This document shows, piece by piece, positions 1-8,656 of a stretch of DNA of 64,000 bases (position 1 is its first letter; each line of letters opens with the position of its first letter). This DNA comes from Flavobacteriales bacterium 33_180_T64. GTDB lineage: Bacteria; Bacteroidota; Bacteroidia; Flavobacteriales; Flavobacteriaceae. The stretch is from the NCBI GenBank assembly GCA_002162685.1, contig MAAQ01000014.1:393876-457875 (forward strand), in the 5' to 3' direction. The translations under genes were made by a program, and so were the position numbers. A model generated the notes under the pieces. That model made no database searches and was not told where the DNA came from. It worked only from the letters and a program-made list of their open reading frames with translations.

Positions 1-120
1 AAGATAATTTACAAAACTCGAAATGAGCTGTAAATAATGTGGTACACAACCAATCATGTCATTCGTATAGTTTTTCGAAAAATCGTTGAATTCTACGGCT
101 ATGTTTTTTCCTATTTTCAT
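1..120 (-). CDS. SAM-dependent methyltransferase, N-terminal fragment cut by the window edge
   Basis: An open frame on the minus strand begins with ATG at 120 and runs off the window edge. It encodes about 40 residues beginning MKIGKNIAVEFNDFSKNY and continuing with a hydrophobic stretch. This resembles the N-terminus of small class I SAM-dependent methyltransferases, whose glycine-rich motif would lie in the missing part. The family call rests on remembered similarity only; the open frame itself is plain. Confidence 0.5.
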   Translation of the reverse strand, partial: MKIGKNIAVEFNDFSKNYTNDMIGCVPHYLQLISSFVNYL

Positions 121-180
121 TATTTGATTATGCTCTAAGTTTCTTAAGTAATTATTGATTTAGCAGTTATAATTAATGGT

Positions 181-307
181 AATATATTTGTGTAGTGTTA
201 GTTATGTTGGTAAGTAACTAAGTTAGTAAAAGAAACTGAACCAGAAGAATATCTATAGAACTTTCCAAGTATACGTATAATTAGAAACGTGCTATACATC
301 TGTTGGG
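181..307 (+). repeat. Interspersed repeat, subtype A, degenerate
   Basis: The copy holds the subtype A core (TTAGTTATGTTGGTAAGTAA, then CTAAGTTAGTAAAAGAAACTGAACCAGA) and a decayed right end (TATACATCTGTTGGGGCC). The internal hairpin GGAAAATCC/GGATTTTCC is eroded. It lies between the divergent genes at 120 and 537 and has the same orientation as all other copies. Confidence 0.75.
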
Positions 308-536
308 GCCTTTTTTAAATAAAAGCGCTTAACTATTGTAGTTGGTTGCATTTCAGCGCCTTGTCTGTTAGTGTGTTTTAAAAAGCGTATCTTTAGTGTA
401 CTCCAATGTTGATCTGTTATCTTAAATATGTCTATTTCTAGGCTATTTATTATATGGCTGCTCCTTAAAAATATTTATTACAATCTTACTGTACAATAGT
501 TGTGCAGTGACAATTAATCAACTAAAACAAGTAAAT
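308..536. other. Upstream region of the secreted protein gene, nothing recognised
   Basis: The stretch is AT-rich. I see no reading frame, no clear TAnnTTTG promoter element and no repeat copy in it. It must hold the promoter of the gene starting at 537. Confidence 0.4.
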
Positions 537-1304
537 ATGTTTAAAAAAGTATCTGCATCATTATTGATGCTTGTAATAGTATTTGGAGTTTTTGGAACTC
601 TTAATGCTCAAGAAGATAAAGACTACAAAATGTGGGAAAGCATTATGCTAACTCCAGACAAAACAAAACTTAAAGTATTGGCAGATAATATGCGGAAACA
701 CAATGCAACTTATCATACCGAAGATCCTTATAAAGCGACGGTTTATAGTATTTCTTCAGGACCTAATGCTGGTAATATTATTTGGGAAATGGGACCAATG
801 ATGTTTAAGCACAACGATACACGACCAGGTGAAGGTGGTCATGATGATGATTGGAGGGATAATATAATGCCTTATATAAAGAAAATGCACACTATAGAGT
901 ATTGGAAGCAAAATGAAAAACTGTCTAATACTAGTTCTTTAACTGAAAATAATTCGGATCATCCTATTTTATTTATTAGATATTTTGAAATTAATGAAGA
1001 TCATGGGTATACAATGAACTCTGTGTTTAAACAAGTGAGTGAAACCTTAAAATCGATGGAAGGTGATTATCCTTGGGGATTGTATTATAATGTGTTTTTA
1101 CAAGGTGATTTAGGACGCCATGTTGCAACAGTAGGGTTTTATAAAAACTGGACGCAATTTGATGAAGATATTAAATTTAAAGAGGCTTACGAAAAACTTT
1201 ATGGAGATAATTCATGGGATGATTTTTTAGATACGCTAGATGATACCTTCTCTAATCGATGGGACGAAATTTGGCTATACAATAAACACATGAGTGGTGA
1301 TTAA
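537..1304 (+). CDS. Secreted protein of unknown function
   Basis: The protein has 255 residues. It starts MFKKVSASLLMLVIVFGV and has a Sec signal peptide that ends near ...LNAQ, so it is exported. A GTG ten codons upstream is open but would place polar residues ahead of the signal peptide, so the ATG at 537 is preferred. The mature part is rich in Asp, Trp and Tyr and may contain two similar halves (each with an IxWE/YxNVF-like strand and a following helix), perhaps alpha-beta barrel units. No catalytic motif or Pfam family was recognised. It is a single gene followed by a good terminator at 1368-1400. Confidence 0.75.
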   Translation: MFKKVSASLLMLVIVFGVFGTLNAQEDKDYKMWESIMLTPDKTKLKVLADNMRKHNATYHTEDPYKATVYSISSGPNAGNIIWEMGPMMFKHNDTRPGEGGHDDDWRDNIMPYIKKMHTIEYWKQNEKLSNTSSLTENNSDHPILFIRYFEINEDHGYTMNSVFKQVSETLKSMEGDYPWGLYYNVFLQGDLGRHVATVGFYKNWTQFDEDIKFKEAYEKLYGDNSWDDFLDTLDDTFSNRWDEIWLYNKHMSGD

Positions 1305-1367
1305 CCAATGACTTACACCTATATATTGCCTATTTAATAGTAATACATTTTTTGTAATAAATATATT

Positions 1368-1400
1368 AAAACCTCAACAATTAATAGTGTTGAGGTTTTA
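1368..1400 (+). terminator. Intrinsic terminator after the secreted protein gene
   Basis: AAAACCTCAACA is followed by an 8-base loop and the complement TGTTGAGGTTTT. The A tract on one side and T tract on the other mean it could also serve minus-strand transcripts. It lies between the convergent genes ending at 1304 and 1470. Confidence 0.8.
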
Positions 1401-1469
1401 TTGTGTGTTAGATATATGCGAAATTTTAGAAGTACCGCTTAGCCATTTTGTAAATGGTGATTATTATTC

Positions 1470-2297
1470 TTATTTAAGAATAGCAACAATCCTTAATGGT
1501 GCTCCGCTACCGCCTTTAATTTTCATTGGTAAGGCAATTATTTCAAATCCATTACTTGGTAATTGATCTAAGTTGGTAAGGTTTTCAAAAGCAGGAATGT
1601 TTTGAGAAAGTAGAATAACATGACTTTTAAAATATTCAGATTGGCCATAATCAATACTCGGTGTATCAATCCCAATAGCATTGATATTACGTTCTTCAAC
1701 CAACCATTTAGCTGCTTCTGGAGACAAACCTGGAAAATGAAGTTTTTTAACCGCTGCATCGCCTCGTTCATCAGTTCCCATGTATTTAACTTTATTTGGA
1801 TAGTATTTTGAAAACCCTGTTTGTAATAAAACAATACTTCCATTCGGAATTTTAATTTTTTCCTTTGTTTCCCAGTTTGTCAAGTCATCAATACTTATCA
1901 AATAATCTGAATTATTAAGTGCTTTTGAAGATACATCAACTTTTATTGCATGTCCGATTAGTTTCTCAAGTGATATTTCATCAACAGATTGACCTTTTTT
2001 CGCAAAATGGATAGGTGCATCAATATGTGTTCCACCATGTTCTGCAGTACTAAAATTATTTGCTGAATAATAAAACCCTTTATCTGTTTGTCCATTAAAA
2101 ACGGTGTCCAATTTAAATTCCTTTGCAGTAACCCAATATATAGTTTCAGCAGAATAGGTATGCGATAGATCGACTAATTTTCTTTTCGATGTTTCTTTAT
2201 GTATGGACCCGTTCGAATCTTGTAAATTTGTAGTTTCTTCATTACATGAAAGCAGTAAAAAAAATACGAGTTGAATAAAAATTAACGATTTCTTCAT
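1470..2297 (-). CDS. Cyclase family lipoprotein (kynurenine formamidase-like)
   Basis: The 275-residue protein has a lipoprotein signal ending in LLLSC near residue 18, so it is probably membrane-anchored outside the cytoplasm. Around residues 86-98 it carries HGGTHIDAPIHF, the metal-binding HxGTHxDxPxHF motif of the cyclase family (PF04199), which includes arylformamidases and polyketide-type cyclases. Later segments (IPNGSIVLLQTGF, HFPGLSPEAAKWL, GIDTPSID) also fit. It probably hydrolyses a small amide or lactone; the substrate cannot be read. It stands alone, with a repeat copy upstream. Confidence 0.85.
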   Translation of the reverse strand: MKKSLIFIQLVFFLLLSCNEETTNLQDSNGSIHKETSKRKLVDLSHTYSAETIYWVTAKEFKLDTVFNGQTDKGFYYSANNFSTAEHGGTHIDAPIHFAKKGQSVDEISLEKLIGHAIKVDVSSKALNNSDYLISIDDLTNWETKEKIKIPNGSIVLLQTGFSKYYPNKVKYMGTDERGDAAVKKLHFPGLSPEAAKWLVEERNINAIGIDTPSIDYGQSEYFKSHVILLSQNIPAFENLTNLDQLPSNGFEIIALPMKIKGGSGAPLRIVAILK

Positions 2298-2321
2298 AAT
2301 CTAAATGTTTTATAATCACGT

Positions 2322-2450
2322 ACAACTTGTTTCTGTCTGGTTAATCGTATTGACTGAAACTAAGTTAATAAAAAAGAATATAGTATATAGAAATTTAGCA
2401 GAATTCTCCAAATGATCTTTAAGCGCTATTAATTATACACGTTATTGTGG
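2322..2450 (+). repeat. Interspersed repeat, subtype D1, degenerate
   Basis: The core reads GAAACTAAGTTAATAAAAAAG, then GCAGAATTCTCC, then CTTTAAGCGCTATT, followed by the shared right end AATTATACACGTTATTGTGG. It matches the copies at 10508 and 25411. It lies between the cyclase gene and the aceA 3' end. Confidence 0.7.
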
Positions 2451-2493
2451 TATGTTTAGCTGTAGGTAAATTTTTATTAGCTTTATAAATATA

Positions 2494-2524
2494 AAATGCG
2501 CTAACTAGATCAGCTAACGCATTT
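2494..2524 (-). terminator. Hairpin downstream of aceA
   Basis: AAATGCG at 2494-2500 pairs with CGCATTT at 2518-2524, and the flanking CTAACT/AGCTAA extends the stem with mismatches. It begins 12 bases after the aceA stop codon. The following minus-strand sequence is T/A-rich but has no pure T run, so termination is likely rather than certain. Confidence 0.55.
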
Positions 2525-2535
2525 CTTTATATTAT

Positions 2536-4167
2536 TTATGCAACCACACTTAATTTTTCTTTAGTGGTATTGTTTTTAGATTTCATTTCAAATTGGTTTG
2601 AAGTATTTTTTTCGCCTCCAGCTTTTAAAGCTTTATCTCCAGCAAAGAAGCTTTTGTGATCATCACTTAAATCTGACCCTGCCATACGTTGATGTTTTAC
2701 ACAAGAAACACCTTTACGAATTTCTCGTCTCTGAACACCTTTTACATATGCTAACATACCTTCTTCTGCAAAATATCCTTCTGTTAAGTCATTCATATGA
2801 AGAGCTGTTGTATGATACGTTGGAAGCGTAATTAAGTGATGAAAAATTCCTGCATCTCTTGCACTATCTGTTTGGAATGTTCTAATTTTCTCATCAGCAC
2901 GATAGCATAATTCCGAATCATCATACTGTGAATCCATTAAATTATTTCTATCATAAGCGGTCATGTTTTCACCTTCTGAAAGCATCTCTTCATATGCTTG
3001 GTTGCGGAAGTTTAATGTCCAGTTAAAAGAAGGCGAGTTATTATAAACCAATTTAGCATTAGGTACAACGTCTTTAATTCTGTTAACCATATGAGCAATC
3101 TGTTTAACATTTGGTGTAGGTGTTTCAATCCATAATAAATCTGCTCCGTTTTGAAGACTCGTAATACAATCTAATACAACTCTATCTATGTTTGAACCGT
3201 TTTTAAATTTATATAAGCCATTTGCCAATCTTATAGGACGTACTAATTTACCTTCTCTTTTAAGAAGAACGTCATCTTCTTTGGCATCATTAATAGCAAT
3301 CTCTTCAGCTTCTACAAAGGCTAAATATTTAGAAGCTAAATCTCCTGGTTCTTGACTAACTGGTAATTTCTGGGTAAGACCAGCGCCTTCAGAGTCTGTT
3401 CTTGCAACTATAACTCCGTCGTCAACTCCTAACTCTAAAAATGCATATCTAATAGCATTTAATTTAGCAATAAAATCTTCATGAGGCACAGTAACCTTTC
3501 CGTCTTGATGTCCACATTGCTTGGCATCAGAAACTTGATTTTCAATCTGAATAGCACAAGCTCCAGCTTCAATCATTTTTTTTGTTAACAAATAGGTCGC
3601 TTCTTCATTTCCAAAACCTGCATCAATATCTGCAATAATTGGAACGATGTGTGTTTCAAAGTTATCAATTTGATCTTGTACATTTTCTCCATTTTCAAGT
3701 CTTTTAAACAAATCATTTAATGCTATAGCGTCTGCTTGACGTAAAAAATCATAAATTTCTTTTATTAACGCTGGAACAGCCGTTTTTTCGTGCATAGATT
3801 GATCTGGTAACGGCCCAAATTCTGAACGTAATGCTGCCACCATCCAACCAGAAAGATACAAGTACTTTTTATTGGTCGTTTTATGATGTTTTTTTACCGC
3901 TATCATTTTTTGCTGTGCCACAAAGCCATGCCAACACCCTAGAGATTGTGTGTATTTAGATGAATCAGCATCATACTCTGCCATATCTTTTCTCATAATG
4001 GCTGCAGTATATTTTGCGATATCTAAACCTGTTTTAAATCGATTTTGAGTAACCATTCTTGCTGCACTTTCAGGGCGAATTGCATTCCAAGTTTCTCCGT
4101 ACTTTTCTTTAAGATTTCTTATAGTTTGCAATGCAGAACTATAATTTGTTTGTGATAAATTTTTCAT
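2536..4167 (-). CDS. aceA: Isocitrate lyase
   Basis: It cleaves isocitrate to succinate and glyoxylate, the first step of the glyoxylate shunt, in the cytoplasm. The catalytic cysteine lies in KQCGH at residues 216-220 (KKCGH in most relatives), and the Mg-binding region IIADIDAGFGN is at 187-197. At 543 residues it belongs to the long class of isocitrate lyases seen in Pseudomonas and many Bacteroidota, about 100 residues longer than the E. coli enzyme. It lies 74 bases downstream of aceB on the same strand and probably shares its promoter. The C-terminus is basic and Asn-rich. Confidence 0.97.
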   Translation of the reverse strand: MKNLSQTNYSSALQTIRNLKEKYGETWNAIRPESAARMVTQNRFKTGLDIAKYTAAIMRKDMAEYDADSSKYTQSLGCWHGFVAQQKMIAVKKHHKTTNKKYLYLSGWMVAALRSEFGPLPDQSMHEKTAVPALIKEIYDFLRQADAIALNDLFKRLENGENVQDQIDNFETHIVPIIADIDAGFGNEEATYLLTKKMIEAGACAIQIENQVSDAKQCGHQDGKVTVPHEDFIAKLNAIRYAFLELGVDDGVIVARTDSEGAGLTQKLPVSQEPGDLASKYLAFVEAEEIAINDAKEDDVLLKREGKLVRPIRLANGLYKFKNGSNIDRVVLDCITSLQNGADLLWIETPTPNVKQIAHMVNRIKDVVPNAKLVYNNSPSFNWTLNFRNQAYEEMLSEGENMTAYDRNNLMDSQYDDSELCYRADEKIRTFQTDSARDAGIFHHLITLPTYHTTALHMNDLTEGYFAEEGMLAYVKGVQRREIRKGVSCVKHQRMAGSDLSDDHKSFFAGDKALKAGGEKNTSNQFEMKSKNNTTKEKLSVVA

Positions 4168-4241
4168 AATTTTGTGGTACGTTATTTATTATTAATAATT
4201 AGATCCTGTTGATTGTTGCCGCAATCGCAGGATTGTTTTTT

Positions 4242-5840
4242 TTATATGTATTGATATGCTGGAAGGGTTAAAAACTCTTCGAATTTTTCTGAAATTACTA
4301 GTTTATCAAAAAGATCAATGGCCAATTTAAACTTGCTGTGCTTTATGTTTTCTTCGCCAAATTCTGTAATAATTTTTTCTACTTCATCATCAAATAATTC
4401 CAGATACAATTCAATGTTGAATTTCCTTCCATCATCTAATATGACTTCGTTTTTTAACCATTGCCATACTTGTGTTCTTGAAATTTCAGCAGTAGCAGCA
4501 TCTTCCATTAAATTGTAAAGCGCTACAGCGCCATGACCTCTTAGCCAAGCTTCTGTATATAAAATACCGACATTAATGTTTTTTCTAACTCCAAGTTCTG
4601 TTACAGTACCTTTTGGTATTTCTACTAAATCTTGTTCAGTTATGTTTATATCATCACGTGTTACGTGTAATTGGTTTGGTGTTGGCATGTGTTTGTTAAA
4701 TTCGGTCATTGCTACTTTAACTAAAGCAGGATGCGCAACCCAAGTGCCATCATGACCGTTTTTTACTTCACGCTCTTTATCTTTTCGAACTTTTTCTATA
4801 GCAATAGCATTAGCTTTTTGATTGTTTTTAATAGGAATTTGAGCTGCCATACCGCCAATGGCATGAATACCACGTTTATGACAACGCTGAATCACAAGTT
4901 TTGAATACGCATCCATAAAAGGCGTCGTCATTGTTACTTGATCACGATTTGGAACTACAAAATTTGGATGATTTCTGAATTTTTTGATATATGAGAAAAT
5001 ATAATCCCAACGGCCACAATTTAAACCAACAATATGATCTTTAAGCTCGAAAATTATTTCGTCTAATTGAAAACTTGCAGTAATTGTTTCTACTAGAACA
5101 GTTGCTTTAAAGGTTCCTAAAGGAACATTTAAATATTCTTGAGCAAAAGTGAAAACGGCATTCCACCAACGCGCTTCTAAATAATGTTCTAATTTTGGAA
5201 GATAAAAATATGGAGCCGTATTATTGCTTAATAAGGTTTTTGTATTGTGAAATACGTATAAACCAAAATCAATTAAACTTCCTGAAGCGTCTTCATTGTT
5301 AATTTTAATATGTCTTTCGTTTAAGTGCAAACCTCTTGGTCTTACTAAAAGAACAGCTGTTTCATTATTTAATTGATAAGATTTTTCGCGTTTTGTATCT
5401 ACTAATGCGATTGTTTTTTTATTAGCATCTATTAAATTTTGTTGTCCTTGAATACTGTTTTTCCATGTAGGAGCATTGCTGTCTTCTAAGTCGGCCATAA
5501 ATGTCTTGGCTCCAGAATTTAATGCGTTAATAATCATTTTTCGATCTACAGGACCAGTGATTTCTACGCGTCTATCTTGCAAGTCATGTGGGATATTGCC
5601 TGCTGTCCAATCTGCATTTCTAATCTCTTTTGTCTCAACAGGAAATTTAGGAAATTGTCCTTTGTCAAATTCATTTTGTTGATGTATGCGTTTATTTAAT
5701 AATTCTAATCGTTCTCCGTTGAATTTTTCATGAAGTGCTGCTAGAAAATTATGAGCTTCATCTGATAAAATTTCTGGATAATAATTATTAACGTCATTTG
5801 AATACGTGATTTTTGGTAATCTTAATAGTGTGTGTGTCAT
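4242..5840 (-). CDS. aceB: Malate synthase A
   Basis: It condenses glyoxylate with acetyl-CoA to give malate, the second step of the glyoxylate shunt. The 532-residue length is normal for the A form. DHIVGLNCGRWDYIF matches the malate synthase signature, and LLVRPRGLHLNERH and FMADLEDSNAPTW surround expected active-site residues. It is the first gene of an aceB-aceA operon and faces a divergent regulator gene. A TAnnTTTG element lies 21-28 bases upstream of its start, beside a palindrome, so repression from this region in the absence of acetate or fatty acids is likely. Confidence 0.97.
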   Translation of the reverse strand: MTHTLLRLPKITYSNDVNNYYPEILSDEAHNFLAALHEKFNGERLELLNKRIHQQNEFDKGQFPKFPVETKEIRNADWTAGNIPHDLQDRRVEITGPVDRKMIINALNSGAKTFMADLEDSNAPTWKNSIQGQQNLIDANKKTIALVDTKREKSYQLNNETAVLLVRPRGLHLNERHIKINNEDASGSLIDFGLYVFHNTKTLLSNNTAPYFYLPKLEHYLEARWWNAVFTFAQEYLNVPLGTFKATVLVETITASFQLDEIIFELKDHIVGLNCGRWDYIFSYIKKFRNHPNFVVPNRDQVTMTTPFMDAYSKLVIQRCHKRGIHAIGGMAAQIPIKNNQKANAIAIEKVRKDKEREVKNGHDGTWVAHPALVKVAMTEFNKHMPTPNQLHVTRDDINITEQDLVEIPKGTVTELGVRKNINVGILYTEAWLRGHGAVALYNLMEDAATAEISRTQVWQWLKNEVILDDGRKFNIELYLELFDDEVEKIITEFGEENIKHSKFKLAIDLFDKLVISEKFEEFLTLPAYQYI

Positions 5841-5860
5841 GATGAGATTATGTTATGAGA

Positions 5861-5868
5861 CAAAATTA
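5861..5868 (-). promoter_or_regulatory. -7 promoter element of aceBA
   Basis: On the minus strand this reads TAATTTTG, a match to the Bacteroidota -7 consensus TAnnTTTG. A possible -33 element (CTTG) lies about 20 bases upstream and touches the palindrome at 5891-5904, so a protein bound there would block the promoter. Confidence 0.5.
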
Positions 5869-5890
5869 AAACAAAGATCTCAATTAGACA

Positions 5891-5904
5891 AGCGAACGTT
5901 CGCT
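5891..5904. promoter_or_regulatory. Palindromic operator between aceB and its regulator
   Basis: AGCGAACGTTCGCT is a perfect 14-bp palindrome. Its TTCGC half-site recurs twice as a direct repeat at 5916 and 5933. The location between the divergent promoters suggests a binding site for the XRE/ScfR-type regulator encoded at 5960. Confidence 0.65.
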
Positions 5905-5915
5905 AAATGTGTTTT

Positions 5916-5943
5916 TTCGCAAAAATGAGATATTCGCAAAAAA
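5916..5943 (+). promoter_or_regulatory. Direct repeats of TTCGCAAAA in the regulator promoter
   Basis: TTCGCAAAAA at 5916 and TTCGCAAAAAA at 5933 are spaced 17 bases apart and overlap the region expected to contain the -33 element of the regulator promoter. With the neighbouring palindrome they form a cluster of TTCGC half-sites, which suggests autoregulation. Confidence 0.55.
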
Positions 5944-5946
5944 GAT

Positions 5947-5954
5947 TATATTTG
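5947..5954 (+). promoter_or_regulatory. -7 promoter element of the glyoxylate regulator gene
   Basis: TATATTTG matches TAnnTTTG. It ends only 5 bases before the ATG at 5960, so the transcript would be leaderless or nearly so. This also supports the 5960 start over the longer frame. Confidence 0.5.
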
Positions 5955-5959
5955 CTATT

Positions 5960-7438
5960 ATGGAAGAAGATTATATTAAACTCATATTTGGCTTAAAGCT
6001 AAAGCAAATAAGGACTGATAAGAATTTATCCTTGTTTGGGTTGTCTAAACTTTCGGGTTTATCAAAGTCCTATTTAAATGAAATAGAAAATGGAAAAAAA
6101 TATCCAAAACCTGATAAAATTGCTATCCTTTCTGAAAAATTAGATGTGCCTTATGATCGAATGGTATCTCTTAAATTAGATAAAAATTTAGCGCCAATTG
6201 GAGAGATATTACAGTCTAAAATACTCAAAGAAATACCATTAGAACTTTTTGGAATTAAAGAAAGTAATTTAATTGATATTGTTGCTAATGCACCTGCTAA
6301 AGTAAATGCATTTATTAGTACAATTATTAAAATAGCACAGCATTATAATTTTAGTAGAGAGAGTTTTTATCTTGCTTCAGTACGTTCTTTTCAAGAAGCA
6401 AATAAAAATTATTTTGAAGATTTAGAGCAAAGTGTTTTGAAGTTTGCTAAAGCTTATCAAATAGATTTGAGTCAAAGAATTACTTCTAAGGATTTAGAAG
6501 ATATATTAACTGAAGAGTTTGGTTATAGTATTGAAGGAAATGAGTTAAGCAAATATGAAGCTTTGGGTAATTTACGATCTGTGTTTGTACCAAAAACCAA
6601 AACGTTGCTACTTACAAATGAAATAGACGAAGCACAACGTACCTTTATTTACGCAAAAGAATTGGCTTATAATTTCCTTGAGATTAATGAGCGTTTATAT
6701 ACATTTCCGTGGATAAAATTTGACACTTTTGATCAAGTTTTAAATAATTTTTATGCCTCTTATTTTGCAGGTGCTTTAATTATACCTAATGCTAAAATTA
6801 AAGCGCAATTAAATGAGATTTTTGAAAAAGACACTTTTGATACATCTCTCTTTTTAAGTGCTTTAGATGCGTTTAATGCTTCGCCAGAATCTTTTTATCA
6901 ACGGTTAACTAATATTTTACCCAAAGGCTATAATATTGAAAATTTGTTTTTTTTAAGATTTACTCATAAAGCAAAAAGTAATAAATTTCATCTTAAAAAA
7001 GAATTGCATTTATCACATCAACATTCGCCTCGTGCTAATGAAACTAATGAGCATTATTGCAGACGTTGGGTCTCTTTAAAGTTATTAAAAAATATTAGTA
7101 AAAGTAAAAATGAACATGAATTTGATTTGCAGATTTCTAACTATGAAAATGATGGTGCAAAATATTTAGTATTGTCGTCGGTAACTAAAGACCCTTTTAA
7201 GGATAACCATTATAGAAGTATAAGTGTTGGATTGCTAATTAATAAGCAATTGCAACGAAAACTTAATTTTTTAGCAGATCCTAAAATAAAAAATCAAGAT
7301 GTAGGTGTAACTTGCGAGCGTTGTGCTATTAAAAACTGTAAGGTTAGGGAAGTTCCTGCAATTATATTAGATAAAGAAGCTAGAAACAAAAAGATAGAAA
7401 AAATTGTTGAAGAATTAAATACAAAGTTTATGTCATAA
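5960..7438 (+). CDS. XRE-family short-chain acyl-responsive regulator of the glyoxylate shunt
   Basis: The 492-residue protein has an N-terminal helix-turn-helix of the XRE type (about residues 8-62; LSLFGLSKLSGLSKSYLNEIENG). A central region resembles an IrrE/ImmA-like segment, and the C-terminus has a Cys-rich motif CERCAIKNCKV. This is the layout of the RamB/ScfR group (HTH_3 plus DUF2083), which senses short-chain acyl-CoA and controls acetate and glyoxylate genes. It is divergent from aceB, with shared TTCGC motifs between. The frame is open 17 codons further upstream, but the promoter element and the domain start favour ATG 5960. Confidence 0.88.
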   Translation: MEEDYIKLIFGLKLKQIRTDKNLSLFGLSKLSGLSKSYLNEIENGKKYPKPDKIAILSEKLDVPYDRMVSLKLDKNLAPIGEILQSKILKEIPLELFGIKESNLIDIVANAPAKVNAFISTIIKIAQHYNFSRESFYLASVRSFQEANKNYFEDLEQSVLKFAKAYQIDLSQRITSKDLEDILTEEFGYSIEGNELSKYEALGNLRSVFVPKTKTLLLTNEIDEAQRTFIYAKELAYNFLEINERLYTFPWIKFDTFDQVLNNFYASYFAGALIIPNAKIKAQLNEIFEKDTFDTSLFLSALDAFNASPESFYQRLTNILPKGYNIENLFFLRFTHKAKSNKFHLKKELHLSHQHSPRANETNEHYCRRWVSLKLLKNISKSKNEHEFDLQISNYENDGAKYLVLSSVTKDPFKDNHYRSISVGLLINKQLQRKLNFLADPKIKNQDVGVTCERCAIKNCKVREVPAIILDKEARNKKIEKIVEELNTKFMS

Positions 7439-7448
7439 ATGTGTTCCA

Positions 7449-7618
7449 TTGTGCATGCTTAGATGCGGATTTTATGCTGAAGCGACTTAGCTTGGATGAG
7501 CAGTTTTCGGCAAAAATCTGATAGAGAAGGGACGAAACTATTTCTTCGAGTTATAAAAAGGAGTGATTTGTAAGAGGTTTTTCTTGTCTTAATTAGCACA
7601 ATTAATTGCGCATAGTTT
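7449..7618 (+). repeat. Interspersed repeat, subtype B-prime, degenerate
   Basis: This stretch between the regulator and the lipoprotein gene aligns with the copy at 38575: GCGACTTAGCTTGGATGAG, CAGTTTTCGGC, GAGAAGGGACGA, then AATTAATTGCGCATAG at the right end. It fills most of the 301-base gap; no gene is visible in it. Confidence 0.6.
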
Positions 7619-7739
7619 TTGATGTTATGTATTCTTTAATTGAATAGTAAGAATCCCTATTCTTTTAATCCGTTTTATTCCTGGCATCTAAAAGTTAAAT
7701 AAAACTCATGAATGCATTGTTCCTGTTTGTAAGTTGTTA

Positions 7740-8633
7740 TTATTTTAGTTTATAAAATAATAAACGACTTTGCTTATTCATTGGCAATAAAAGCAGGTCT
7801 TTCTCTTTTATATAAGCAATATCGCCTACACTTTGTCCCACTTGAAGTACTTGTTCGGTATTGCCATCATGATCTATTAAATGAATGTTTCCGCTATTCC
7901 AATCTGAAATGATCATATGATTTTCATCATAAAACCTAATACCATCTAGATTACCAATGATTGAGGATATAGAATCAATGGATTTTGTTACCATATCTAT
8001 TCTAGACACACGACCACCATTTGGTTGACTTCCCCAAGATGCAACATACATAATGTTATCTTGAATTAATAAGCCATTGGGATTATCTAATGCAATCTCA
8101 GCCAGCCATAAACTGAAATGACCTTCTTTATCAAGTCTATAAATCTCTGATGTGCTTGTATCGGAAACAAAAACATTACCTGCATCATCAATAGCGATAT
8201 CGTTTAAAAACTGAATACCATCAAGAGTGTATTTTTTAATTATTGTTCCTGTTGCTAAATCTGCTTCTACAAGTTCTGTGACATCAGAGACGTAAAGTCT
8301 ATCTTTTGTAATTGCAATTCCTTTGGGATCGTTAAGTCCATTAATGAATTTTGCATTAATGAGTTTTCCATCCATGTTTACTGTAGCAATAGAGCCATCA
8401 CCATCTTCGCTGTTGCCGATTAGAGATGCATATATAATATTATTTTCAACATCATAAACAGCAGATTCACAATGTGTTAATTCTAAAGTCTCAGTGATAA
8501 AAGTTGCTGTTGGTGTTTTATAAGGTTCGACTGTAGAATTACCTTCGGTTAAAGGCGCCTCAGTAGATGTGTTGTTTTTACAGCTAGTGATAATAAGTAA
8601 TACTGTAAATAAAATGTAGAAGATGTGTTTCAT
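7740..8633 (-). CDS. SMP-30/NHL-type beta-propeller lipoprotein
   Basis: The 297-residue protein has a lipobox (LLIITSC, Cys18) and then about six repeats of the type DPKGIAIT...YVSD, NDIAIDDAGNVFVSD and PNGLLIQDNIMYVASWG, which mark a six-bladed propeller of the SMP-30/gluconolactonase or NHL kind. It is probably anchored at the cell surface or in the periplasm. The acidic loop residues typical of metal-binding lactonases are partly present, so enzymatic activity is possible but not shown. The upstream membrane-protein gene is 23 bases away on the same strand, so the two may be co-transcribed. Confidence 0.8.
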   Translation of the reverse strand: MKHIFYILFTVLLIITSCKNNTSTEAPLTEGNSTVEPYKTPTATFITETLELTHCESAVYDVENNIIYASLIGNSEDGDGSIATVNMDGKLINAKFINGLNDPKGIAITKDRLYVSDVTELVEADLATGTIIKKYTLDGIQFLNDIAIDDAGNVFVSDTSTSEIYRLDKEGHFSLWLAEIALDNPNGLLIQDNIMYVASWGSQPNGGRVSRIDMVTKSIDSISSIIGNLDGIRFYDENHMIISDWNSGNIHLIDHDGNTEQVLQVGQSVGDIAYIKEKDLLLLPMNKQSRLLFYKLK

Positions 8634-8656
8634 TTTAATTCTTTTTATATATTGCT

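Noticed and set aside
4202..4237. Terminator between aceB and aceA
   Set aside because: ATCCTG/CAGGAT could pair and a T run follows on the plus strand, but the genes are on the minus strand and probably form one operon, so it was not called.
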